A stretch of DNA of 64,000 nt. It comes from Trichaptum fuscoviolaceum (Eukaryota > Basidiomycota > Agaricomycetes > Hymenochaetales > Trichaptaceae). The notes beneath the pieces were generated by a model. That model ran no database searches. It saw only the letters and a list, made by a program, of their open reading frames with translations, and was not told the origin of the DNA. Position 1 is the stretch's first letter; every line of letters begins with the position of its first letter. The stretch lies in contig CAJSYZ010000010.1 in the NCBI GenBank assembly GCA_910574455.1, positions 1,392,770-1,456,769 of the forward strand, read 5' to 3'. Made by a program: the position numbers and the translations under genes. Of the stretch, positions 44,185-57,886 are shown in pieces.

Positions 44185-46237
44185 AAGATATCGTACCTAT
44201 AAGGATTGAGGTGGGTTGAAGGGGCGAAGGGGGCCATATGTATGATTTGAAGAATATGAACAGTGTAAAATTAGGAAATAAGGCTGGTGCATCATATACA
44301 TATCAATTTACGGGCCATTCTTGACTGAAGCCTGACTAAACATATGTATACGGCGCGAAGTTGTGGAAGAGATTGGATTGAGTGAATAACGAAGTCTAAA
44401 TCAGCCATGAGTATTTTCGACTTCACCATTCTCTGGTAGACCGATTCGTCCCGAGATGCGTTGTACGATCGAGCTATCTATACGAATGAAGCAAGACGAA
44501 TTGAAGATTAACGTCGATCCGTTTTCTCTTAGCATATGTGCGCATTGTACACAGCCCGATAACCCATCGAAATGATGGAAGCGCCCGGACTTGGAGATAA
44601 TAAGCGCCCTTCAAACGCCCTACTTTGATCCGTGAGAGCTGGATTATGAACAGGCGAAGGATTGATCTGTTTTTTGATGCGCTCGCTTCGGGTCTATACG
44701 ACCTGTACAGGTACATCAGAATCAGCATCGCGGCGCTCGAAACTGCCGCTCATTCATTTACATCTAGGATCAGCAAAACATATCATAGGAGCCGCCCCGC
44801 ACTAGTCCGCCGCATATGCATTCTGTAATATACATAGACGGTGTTAAACGGAGCCGGAGGAGACAGTTACCGATGTCTTCTGAAGAAGAAATAGAGGCTA
44901 GAGATTGATGTTTGCGGCAAGAATATGGTAGCATATGTGATTGTATGAGATTGATAGGGACTTGCAGATGTACTCAACTTCGGAATACCCTCACTGCCCC
45001 AGTACTGGTACTGCTGATGCGTCGTGTCTCCCAGACTCCGGCTACGCCAATCAAGTGAACTATCATCTGAGGTTCCCATCCGATCCGTATGGGCACCGAT
45101 AAAGAGAAATTCGACGATGCGATTTGGCCACGACAAATGAAACCAACCAATGGAAGATATGCAAGACGCGCGAGACGCGGTTTATTTGCCCGAACGGTGG
45201 GGATGCACGGACGCCGGCACATCGGGCACAGCCAAGGCGCGTTGAGTGCGAAGCTTCTTAGCCTTTCGCCCCATCTTCTATTCTCTTCTCAGTGATGGAC
45301 GCGTATTTTCGAAGTGTTTGATTACCGCCGCATGCATATTTCGCACATACGTGGACGTGGTGCCAGTGTGCAGGTCGGCGAACCGTATCAGCCGACGGGG
45401 TGCGCTCAAAGAGAACATACGAAAAGATCCAGGTGATGTTGCGCCACATACATATCAACAGCCTGGCGTACCTATCGTTCAAGATAGATAGCGGTTGCTA
45501 CGGACATCCTTGGCCGCCCCCTTCTAACGAACGAGCTGTGCTGTTCCATGACTGCAACTTCGAGCTCCTGGGGCTTTTTTGCCCGCTCGAAACTCATGTC
45601 ATTCCGAGCAGTATGAGAGGCAGGTGATTGTCGACGCGTGCCGAGAGCGATGAAGGACGACGGTAGGAACAGCGCACAGCATAGGAAAGGTCGATCATGA
45701 AGCAATGTCGAGCGAATTGTCGTTGCCGCCAGGCAGTGCATGTTACATCCCAGATTTCCTGTGCTAGGACCCCGGACTGGTATGTTGAGATTGAGTGCGA
45801 TTCGGCTACTGTAAAATTGTGTACCGGAAATCTCAGTTTGACGGGTCTATGTACTTGAAGAGAACAAAGGTTACAAACTCCGGATGAACTTAACGTCTCG
45901 TATTATGCTGTTGCATAATACGACACACCATGCTACCGTATCGTACCCGAACATCGATCTTGAAACACCGATGAAGGCAGTAGTACCCGAATGGGATTCG
46001 CTAGCCGAACATGGGGTACCGGGGGGTCTGCCAATGGGCACGTTACAGCCTCTGCAAGCGCGTCACCTCGCTGTCACGCGTCTGGGCATATAACAGGTGG
46101 AAGGCAGGCTAATTTGAAGTCATCATCACTCCAGCGGCCAGCCTCTCCTTCACGACCTTTCCCCCTTAGGTGTGTTCATCGTCGCCGTACACGACGAGCA
46201 AACGTTGAAGACAACCCACAGTCTCCATTTCGTTACC
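44185..46237. other. Intergenic region upstream of GFA1
   Basis: 2.05 kb without a supported gene. It should hold the AIP1 3' UTR and the GFA1 promoter. The last 150 bp is rich in CCTTTCCCCC and CACA text, common in strongly expressed basidiomycete promoters. Short frames on both strands lack domains. Confidence 0.4.
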
Positions 46238-48652
<2,415 letters not shown>

Positions 48653-50460
48653 AACAAGAGTATGAAGTCACGCGCTAAGCATGCGTGTGCGTGTGCATAG
48701 GGAATGAGAAGAAAATGAGAAGTACATTAACAAGGAAATGATTACAAAAAAGTATGTTTGGCAAGATACCATAAGGACCTTTATCGTAGTTCTATAACAC
48801 TTCTCTTTCACAACAATCAAAGCGGCCGAAACATCTTACATTCATACTTCTTTCACCGTTGTTTCCTTATTTCCCCGCGGACCTTACAGTGTTTACTCTA
48901 CAGCGCTCGACGCGTATTATAAGCCAACTTCGTCTGCCATGCCATCTCTTCTTGCTACCTACCTTGTAAAGACTTTGTTGCGCGGTGTATGACGATACTT
49001 TAGAGCAATGGATGAAAAAAGCGTCATTGAATGGATTTTCGGAAAGACATGGAAGCTTTCGGTCTCTCTTGTGCGTTATGTAGTCATTAATGTATATGGG
49101 TGGTTCTTCCATGTCTTCGTTCCTTCTTTTTGTTTGAAAAGTAGATGGACTCGGAGGGCCATGGTTCCACGAACGTTTGATTTCGAGACTCATGATGACG
49201 AACAATGTATCGATCGGTTCGTTAATATGTTATATTGTATACTGTACCCTATCGCAAAGAATGCAAGAAGCATGATGATGCCCTAGGACCAAAGTTATTG
49301 CCGACCGATGCCAGCAAGCAACTTGATACAAGCACCACTCTGTATGCAATTGGGAGTCAGGCTCGGACCCGCGGAATGAAATCGATGCGAAGCTGTATGT
49401 ACGAAGTTATTCATGCGGATTCAGGAATCAGACGACCGGCTGAGCGCGTTGGTGTCGAAGAATGATAGAGGAAAGACGGTTTTGACGTCTGGTGCCGCCT
49501 TACTAGCGAGCACGTTTCGGAGACCCGTCTTTCTGTACATAAGGCATACTGTACATGTACATGTGGGAGATGGAGATGGATGTCAATTAATGGTGGGTCA
49601 CGGTGAGCTATGTGTCTCAGGCTTAAGTCCGCTCACTCTAGACTCAAGGCTGAGGTGTCGTGTATATGTATGTATATGTTCATACGCGCAGGCTTGAGGT
49701 AGGATGTACTATAGAGTTTATGACGTGGAGGAACAGGATCGAGAACCGAAAGGAACACAGGGTGATCATGACAGGTGTGTCTTTGCTGATGCAACAGAGA
49801 CCAGGGCCCCTCGGAGTGGAGTGAGTGAACCAGGCGTGTGCATGTTAGAAGTGAGGCACCAGCTTTTTATCGACGCGGTTTGAATTCTTCCGAGAAGTGC
49901 TTGTGTCAGAGCATGCTCGTTTTGAGTCTGAGCGAGAACCGCCGACGAAGCAAATTCACGGTGTGGACGAGCCTAACTAAGGCGCAAGTGCACGAGGTAA
50001 AGAAAGAGAAACGGATTTTTGATGGCACGCGAGATATTTAGAGGAGAAGATGGTTCTAAAGTCACGTTGCCAGAGTCTGCGATATGCAATGGTAGACTTC
50101 AACATGGATGACGCCAATACCGACACCGAACGCTGACTTGAATGTTTTTTTAGGCTGGGTCACCACAGTCAGTGGTCACGGTGGACTCAACGAGCAGCTC
50201 ACTATTATCAGTAGGAGTATATTTCTGTTGCTCATACGCCGGGATGAGGAAAAGAAGGGATGGATCCAGACAGCCTGAGCCCACCCGGCTAGTGTGCGTT
50301 CAAGTTCTGCCCACTGGCCAGTGTCGTCCCAGTGCATTATACTTGATCACATTGACGAAAATCAACAGGAGCCGCATGAGTTCTCGTCCTTATGCGATGT
50401 TTAGATATCTCGCCAATGAAATGAGGTAGCCTTCAATGATGATGTGTTGGTCGGAGACTC
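48653..50460. other. Gene-poor block, part 1
   Basis: 1.8 kb after GFA1. The first part is the 3' UTR. The rest shows only short frames without domains and scattered palindromes such as ACATGTACATGT near 49552. Confidence 0.35.
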
Positions 50461-50510
50461 AGAAGGTCGATTGGTTGAAGTTCAAGTTCAAGTTGAAGCT
50501 TGAATCACTG
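50461..50510. repeat. TTGAAGTTCAAG-rich dyad tract
   Basis: Repeats of TTCAAG/TTGAAG in both orientations. Related sequence occurs at ~16590 and beside the hAT-type MITE at ~40541-40562. May mark a decayed element end. Confidence 0.3.
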
Positions 50511-50997
50511 GCAGCCGGCCCTAATTTAATACTAGCTCGGAAGTATGTACATACTAGGGCTTTCTATAACTCAAGCTCTCATATTCAGAACCCGGTCAAA
50601 GTCAAATGCTTCATTTTACGATGGCTGCGCAGCTGTTGCTTCTGCCATGTACGTCGGGTCCACCCTTGGCCACGACGAGGCAGCGATAAATTCAAATTAC
50701 TGCTTAGCTCTGCGGCTCTCCCCTCTCCAATTAATGCCCGCAATCCACTCTTCTAGCAAGTCTATCATACCGCAGCAACAGCTAAGAAAACTCGCTGATT
50801 CAACATCTATATCTGGATTCTGCATAAGAGGAACCTTGACTGACAAATTTGAGCTCTTGCGACGAGTGAGCTATCGCAAGGGTTTGACTGGGAGTCTATA
50901 CAAGCACACTCATCCAAATGGCCAGCATAAAAATATGCATTCCTCGATATCTCGCGTCCACTGAAAACAGGATGTGGATGAAAACCTGCGCCTCGTT

Positions 50998-51118
50998 TGG
51001 GGGGATAAGCAACACCCGAACTTGCCTGTCTGGATCTTGTTGGTCGTAGGAGGACGGTCTTGGTCGCCCCAAGACCGCCACTGAGCCATCCCGGCAGCGA
51101 GAATCGGACTCGCTGCCT
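50998..51118 (-). repeat. tRNA-like repeat unit 1
   Basis: On the minus strand GCGAGTCCGATTCTCGC forms a T-arm-like hairpin and is followed by GATGGCTCAGTGGC, a near-perfect pol III box A, then a GGTCTTGG/CCAAGACC hairpin. No complete cloverleaf can be folded by eye. It shares its layout with unit 2, suggesting a SINE or tRNA-derived repeat. Confidence 0.45.
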
Positions 51119-51223
51119 CCACCATCCAGGATGCACTCTGCGTACACTTTAATAGACGGTCTATGAATCGAAGCCTACGCCTTGCCCGTTGAAGGGGGGA
51201 TGGGAATGTACGCCTGCACTAAA

Positions 51224-51341
51224 TTGGGGAGATAACTGACACCCAAGCAACTTTCTGGCGCAGGAGGACACCCTTGGTTTCCCCGCAGCCGTCACTTAAC
51301 AATCCCGACAGCAAGAATCGGACTTGCTGCTACCGCCACCC
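51224..51341 (-). repeat. tRNA-like repeat unit 2
   Basis: Diverged copy of unit 1 in the same orientation: AGCAAGTCCGATTCTTGCT hairpin, then GTCGGGATTGTTAAGTGACGG, GTGTCCTCCTGCG and a terminal TATCTCCCC. The spacing between shared blocks is kept apart from a deletion of about 8 nt. Confidence 0.45.
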
Positions 51342-53438
51342 AGGGAAAGCCGGAGATGGGGATATTACGCACGTTGCACAGAGACTCTGCCGTTCCGAGT
51401 ACTCATGTTATTCCCGGAATCAACCCAGGAAGCTGGAGGAGATGGGAAGATGATGGGCGCCTCTCGCGCGCTACAGAATTTTGAAGCAAGCAAACCGTGA
51501 GGCACACGTTTCCACAAAAAGTGCCTGGCTCCGGAGTGGGCGATGGGAGGTTAGCCCAGCACAACTCGTCAACCTCACCGCCCTCGCACCGTCGTGACGC
51601 AGAGGACTGTTTGTGTCAGCGACCGGAGCAAGCGCAACACGTACATGTAGCTGCGCTGCCATGGGCCAAAGGTGTCATGCGAGTAGTATGAACGAGCGGG
51701 GAGGGCGCCCCCGGCCCAAGTAGCACCACTCACTCTCCTGCCGACCGACTGACCCGCAAAGACCGACTGACGCTCCCACCGCGATTGCGGCAGGGTTTCT
51801 GCGCGGGGAGGCAGTGGTCCCTCCCTCACGTGCTGCGGGTACTGGAGGGCCATTGGCGTATGCGGAGGGAGTGGCCCGGGACTCTCTTGGACGAAGGGCT
51901 CCTGGAGGCTGCGTGCCACATGTGTCCTGTCGGCCAGTTGCGTTCGGCTTACATCTCACGTCCAAGGACGTGAGTGCGCGGTGGCACCCACACCATCCCG
52001 GAGAGCGGCGAGGGCAAGAGGTCCATTGACGCCTTGGACTGTGGACTGCTAGCTAGCCATCCGGATGACCGCCGTAGAGAGGCCCAGAGGATGAATTGCC
52101 GCGACATGGGCCGGCGGGCTACGGCGGGTACGTTATCGGCTGTCGAGTGTCGGCTGTCGATGGTGGTGAATGTTGGTCAATGTGAGCTGCGGCGAGGACG
52201 TGCTGGGGGGGGGGGGGGGGGGGGTTGTCCTTTTATTTCGAAAGGTTGCTGGGCCGTAAGGTCGCGTCTTGTTCTAGTCGTGGCTGAGACCGAAATGACT
52301 AAAGTCGGTGCGCCACCTTTCCACTCGACAGCGCACTACTATGCACCCTGAAGCTGTCGCGGTGCAACCCTCATTTCCTTGAGACCTCTTTTAATCTCTG
52401 ACTCGCACCGCAATGCCTCTCTTTCAGAGAAATCGATGCTATTGAACGACCAGGTTCAAAGCGGTGCGCTAAGCCATTACTATAGGACTCCAGCATTTGA
52501 CGTTACGTGCTGTCCTGTGTTCACCTTGTTTACATCTTCCCGAAAGGATGTATTTATACTTATACTTGTCCTGTGCATTTTTCAAAAATGCGTCTTCTAG
52601 GCCGCGCTATTACTTGCCTCGAGGTTCGTTGATCGTGGTCGAGAGAAATACTCGGTCTCGGTCCATTCCGAGTCTACTACAGTACGTCTCAGGCTCGTCC
52701 CTACGCCTACCACCCCTGCTCCTCGGACAAGCGAGCGAGGGATTGGAGTTTTCGTCGGTTTTCGCTCAGGACTCAGAAACGGGGTAGGCTCAACGATCAA
52801 CGGCAAGTAACTGACACGGTCATCTTTCGGAAAAGAGGCCCACTATGAAGGAACCTCCGGCTTGAAGTCAAGTCAACAAGCCTGCAGTGAGGCCGGTGCC
52901 TCGCTACTCAAAAGCACAACTGGGTTCGAGACCGCAGGTTAGGCGGGCGCACTCACTCAGCTCAGCTCAGCTCGGGGCGGCGGCACTCCCTCCAGGCTCG
53001 CCTGCATACAAAACATGTCCCGCCTGTCCGTCCGAGTCCCAAGGTCTAAGTCGAGCGTCGAGTACTCCATTCCTACACCGTTCGCTAGTGTACAGGTGCT
53101 ACTGCTACTGCTACTGCAGCGCTCTCTGTGTCCTTTCTTGACGACGACGGCGGCGGCGACGAGGCAGTGATGAATCCAGATGGACGACTCGGATAGTGAT
53201 GCATACGACCTGCCAGTGGACTCCAAGTCGGACTCGGGCCAACGAGGGACCGGGGGAAACTGGCAGGGTTTCTCATTCACTGGCACTGGCACTCGTACTT
53301 CCTTTCCAACATATCGACCGTCGACTCCGAGTCGATGCCTGATCATTCATAATACATGTACATGTATGCGCTATGTTCAAATACACACTGGCATGGCACA
53401 TGCTGCGATGACGCGCCCGGGAGTCTTCACGATTTCCA
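51342..53438. other. Gene-poor block, part 2 (GC-rich)
   Basis: About 2.1 kb of GC-rich sequence with no frame carrying a recognisable domain. Contains the 20-G run and a short CTGCTA run near 53098. Confidence 0.35.
52205..52224 (+). repeat. Poly-G run of 20
   Basis: Twenty consecutive Gs. Could form a quadruplex or be a length-uncertain assembly artefact. Confidence 0.9.
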
Positions 53439-53504
53439 ACTCACTCACTCACTCACTCACTCACTCACTCACTCACTCACTCACTCACTTGCTTGCTTGC
53501 TTGC
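53439..53504 (+). repeat. (ACTC)n followed by (TTGC)n microsatellite
   Basis: About twelve tandem ACTC units run into four TTGC units. Confidence 0.9.
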
Positions 53505-56500
53505 CAATGGGCAACGCCGCGGCCTTCGTGTTCCCGGGCCCCTGGATCCCAGCCCGAGCGCTCGGCGGTTTTGGGGTACAGTATCTGGGCAGAGACAGAG
53601 GTTAAGTATACCTCAATTTCTCGCTTTGTTGCTTTTTGCAGCTTCGAAATCATGACGCCTGGTTTCTTGTTTTTGTGTGACGCCAGAGATTCTGAGATCC
53701 TGAGATCCTGTTTTGTCATGGTGTCGCCGGCGTGTCGTGACTCGTATTGGACAGTTCGCTCGGAAGATCTGCGTACATGCGTACGCCGAGTTAATGCAGT
53801 ACGACTGAATGTTTGTATGTATGTACTATCGGGTACGTAGACTCTGGCTTTATTTCGGGCTCAGTTTACCAGTGGACTCAGATAAGATGGCGAGACTGAT
53901 CGAAATCACTGTAGGTCGATTGACGTCGATGCCGGAGACTCGTTTGCAAGAAATATTGGGCTTGCAGTGTGTGAGGTAATGCATGCATACATATAACCTA
54001 TAAGTTGGCCCCCAAGGAAAACGAAATTGTTGAGGTTGTCGTCCCGGCCTGTGTTCAATGCAATGACGTGGTTCAAGACCTACAGCGAATGCTTATCAGG
54101 GTCTACACACAGATGGCAGCTTCGAGTGGAACAAGCTTCAGCATTCTCGACATCGGGACCTTGTCAGTCAGTCTGAGAGCTCGAAATGCAGCAGCTGAAG
54201 GGCTCTCACTAGCTGGCTGGTAAGATAGAAAACCGATGCTATGTAGCACATATGTACATGTCCTGTACATAGCATGCCAAGTGTCAAGCAAGAATCTCCG
54301 AATCAGTGCACTGTGACACCATATCTAAAATGCTTTCAAGTTGTACAACCGGAGGCCCGGGCACATCATGTATTGGCCTGAACCCGGTCTGTGTTCTCAT
54401 GAGGAAAGTCTGATTTCATCTTCGCAAAGTGAAGACTGAGTTACAACCGATAAGCCCGGGCGGGCACAAGACCCGGAAGAAAAAAAAGGTTCCGCAGGCT
54501 GGGTCTTGGCGCTGGTATGCGGTATTAGTATGTGGGGTTCGCAGAGGATATCACGAACGATTGTTTTGATTTAGTAATACTGGTGTTGATGTGGGGCTAC
54601 GGCAACAAGACCGGTTCAGGGTCGTTCCTTCCCTCGGATTTGACGATGGAAATGGAACCTCTACCGCAGACGATAGTCTAAGATTACGCGTTCTTCGACG
54701 ACACGTGCTTTCGCCTTCTGCGACGCGTAGGTTGGGTGTGCCCGTGGCATATATGCGTAAGGGTTGAGTGTGCGCGACGAGTGAGGGAAGTGGAGTGGAG
54801 TTATGCTAAGAATTGGGAGGACAGAGGGCAGCAAGCAAAGGCCAGAGATATCAGAGAACGTTAGGCAGGTAGCGTCTGTTCCTGTACGCAAATAGGCAGA
54901 AGCTGCAGATACATAAACAATGCGTGTAAATATAGACAGGAGACCTGATCCGAGGCGTAGAGACACAGAGACCGAGCGCGCGTCGAGGAAGTGCAGGCAC
55001 GGTGGAAGGGAAGACTCAAGGGGGCGAGAAGAGGATGTGGGGGTGAACTGTAGATGCAGTACGAGGTCATTGCGGCAGGCGGAGACAGTTAGCGTTGGAG
55101 GACTGCTCGGTGAGGACGATGAAGAGGAGATACAGCATCTATCCGCATGCAGTAAGTCGAGTGTGGTACAGCTTAACGCTCTAAGTAATGTCGTATTCAG
55201 AAGCACGGCAAACGAAGGGAGGTCTAAGGGCAGGCAGGATCGGGAGATATACGAAGTCCAGTCGGTGGGAGTGGTGCGCGAGGCATGAGGAGAAATGGTG
55301 AGTGAGGGAGGTAGGAGAAGGGGAAGGGGAGAAGAGAAGAGCACGGACGGGTGATAGATCCTGTCCACGCTGTGTTCCTGAGCATCCCGGCCGGGTACAG
55401 TTGCGCATACAGATACGCGTTAGGCGTTTGTCTTGCCAGTCAGCCGCGTGCTCACAGACGAAGGCACCGATCACCTCACTTACAGTCCGTCCCAGTGCAA
55501 CAATCGACCGGGCTTCTCGGTCTACTAGTAGCTCCTCAAAGTCACTTTCCGAGTCTTGTCGATGAAGTCATATCTGCTACTCTCGATCGCACGCATACGC
55601 ATCGTAGATGAATATGCATTACCGGTCCCTTGGCGCAGCTGGGTGGATCCTCGTCCTCCAATCGTGGATCCGCGCACCGCCGACGACCCGGTCGGAAGGA
55701 CTTGCATCGGGAGGGGGAAAGACGCAAGGTCAACTTGGGTGCGTACGTGATCCGAGTTCGGAAAACCATGTACTTTTCCCTCAGAAAAATGAGTTTTAAG
55801 AAAAGGACAACGCACACGACGGCTGGCAGAAAACGTAGGCAAAAGCATGTGCAGGCGCACGCCAACGTCGAAGTCGAAGTCGAAGATCTGTCCGACCTGT
55901 CCAACCTGTCAGAGCGGAAGCTGGGGAACAGTCTGAACTGTTTCCGAACGTAGGTGCGGGGTCGCTCTTTTAACGGTAGTGGTGGTTCGAGTTTACGAGG
56001 CATCGTCGAAGACTCGCGAAAGGTAACCCGACAACGAAGGCGTCCCGCAGTCGCACAGACATATAGAAACGCCAAGGCTGCTATCGGAAAGCTAGCGCAA
56101 GCACTTACAGTGTACTGCCGTGCGGTCCTTCGCCCGAAGGACGATCGCAGAAGACGGACTCGCCACTCGCTGCATAGCTTGTCGGAGTCGGAGGCAATCC
56201 AAACGCCGCCGCCGCCGCCGCCCCCACGATTGTGCAGACTACTCCACATAGACTGGTCTACTGAAGAGATGCTTGCGTGATCGGCCGTCCGTTAGCTCAG
56301 TCTGCTCCGTGACCCGGCTGTTGCCAGTGAGTGCCGTTCGCGATCGACCAGCCCAGTGGAGGTCGAGCGGAACTCCGGGTCCAAGTTGGAAAGGAGGGAA
56401 ATGAACTAAAAAACGACTGACTTCTCACACAAAACAGAAGAAATGGAAACTTACAACATCATGCAGGAGAAGGAAATACATACAACAAACATATGCAGTG

Positions 56501-57378
56501 CCGAGCTACCTCCTGCCCCAACAGGCCTCAGGACGAAAGATGAAACATCGATCGTGCGTACGTATGAAAGTCAGTGCGGTATTGACAGAATACGCCCAGT
56601 TCTCTCCTCCAAGCCCTCCTCCCCCTCTTCCGTCCCTCTCTCGGCTCCGTCTTTCGGTCCCCGCCTTGTTTCACAATATCGATCGTCGTGTATCTGTGTT
56701 CGCGTCCTCGCGACACCTGAAACCCGTTCCTCAAGGTACTCCGGAGCCCCCATCATCCTGAATTATGGTGTGTGCATGGACGTACCGGGGAGTGTGATCG
56801 TGGTCGTGGTCGTGTGGTGCCAGGGCGGAGAAGGTGAGGTGGATGATGGTTCTTAGACTCCCAATACTGTATGAGTTTATGACCTCGGGTGGAGATTTGC
56901 GCGCCCGAGCGCTGAGCGCTGGCCTATCATCATCGTCGATCACTCTCTTCCGGGCGCTCAGCTCCTGGTTTGGATACATACAAAGTAGATATCAGAACAT
57001 ACATAGCAAGTACAAATGAAAACCTTAACTCACCGGCTGTCTGTGGGCAAGGAACAAGGGATTATAAAACAATGAGGGATACACTGGCATACCGTAGAGA
57101 CCTCATATGTTCTGTGTGGATCGACGTCGACTGTCGACGGCTAACCGACTCGATGAGCTGAGATCCTGGATCCTGGTGGAAGAAAAGATGCAATTCAATA
57201 AGCTTTCAGATATTTGGAACGATCTGGGGGAAAGATCTACCGCTGTAATGAATTCACATATGAATATGTATTGGAAGAACGTCGGGAACCTTCAGCGTAG
57301 GAATCGGGTAGTAAAGATGATCGATGGTTGACTATCGAGGGCCAACAGGAAGAAGAAGTAAGAAGAAAGAAAAAAAAA
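53505..57378. other. Gene-poor block, part 3
   Basis: 3.9 kb with no supported gene. The minus frame 54661-55368 (235 codons) is a low-complexity Ser/Leu/Pro frame in a purine-rich tract and I do not call it. A (CCG)n run lies at 56204-56222. Confidence 0.35.
56204..56222 (+). repeat. (CCG)n microsatellite
   Basis: Six CCG/GCC units in a row. Confidence 0.85.
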
Positions 57379-57412
57379 ATGAATGAATGAACGAAAGAAC
57401 GAAAGAACGAAA
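57379..57412 (+). repeat. (GAAT/GAACGAAA)n tract
   Basis: Imperfect tetranucleotide repeat of GAAT then GAAC/GAAA units. Confidence 0.8.
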
Positions 57413-57853
57413 GCCTGCGCCCGAGGGAGAGCAATTCAGATCGCATTACATTTCATATCGGCGACTCGGATGCAGAACTGTCACTGTTTAGCGAGAGCAG
57501 GAAAAAAAGAACAATAACAGTCGTGAGGGCATGTCAAAGTGTTGGGAGAGAAATAAAGGATAATCAATGAATTACCAATATGATTTTTTTTTTGGAGTAT
57601 TCAAGTTGTTGTCACGCTGTGCAGGTTGCGCGCCCGCCAGCCTGAGAGTCCGAGAACGACTCGGAGAAGATTGGCCGATTGAAACGGGCGCGCCCATACT
57701 CATCGAGGCTCGGCGTTTGGTGCATTTGGTGCGCGTACGCGTGAACACTACATACGCGGAGTTGCGGACGCGAGGGCTGTGCCTCGGGTCGGGCACGAAC
57801 GAGGACGAGGAAAAAGAAAGTGAAAAGAGAGAAAAGAAAATGGATAGAAAAAG

Positions 57854-57886
57854 AAGAAAAGAAAAGAAAAGAAAAGAAAAGAAAAG
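57854..57886 (+). repeat. (AAAAG)n microsatellite
   Basis: Six or more AAAAG units in a purine-only tract. Confidence 0.9.

Noticed and set aside
54661..55368. 235-codon minus-strand open frame
   Set aside because: It is made almost only of Ser, Leu, Pro and Thr because the plus strand is purine-rich. It has no domain, and similar biased frames occur nearby.
56285..56385. A tRNA gene suggested by GTTAGCTCAGTC and GTTCGCGATC
   Set aside because: The two boxes have about the right spacing, but acceptor and anticodon stems do not pair.
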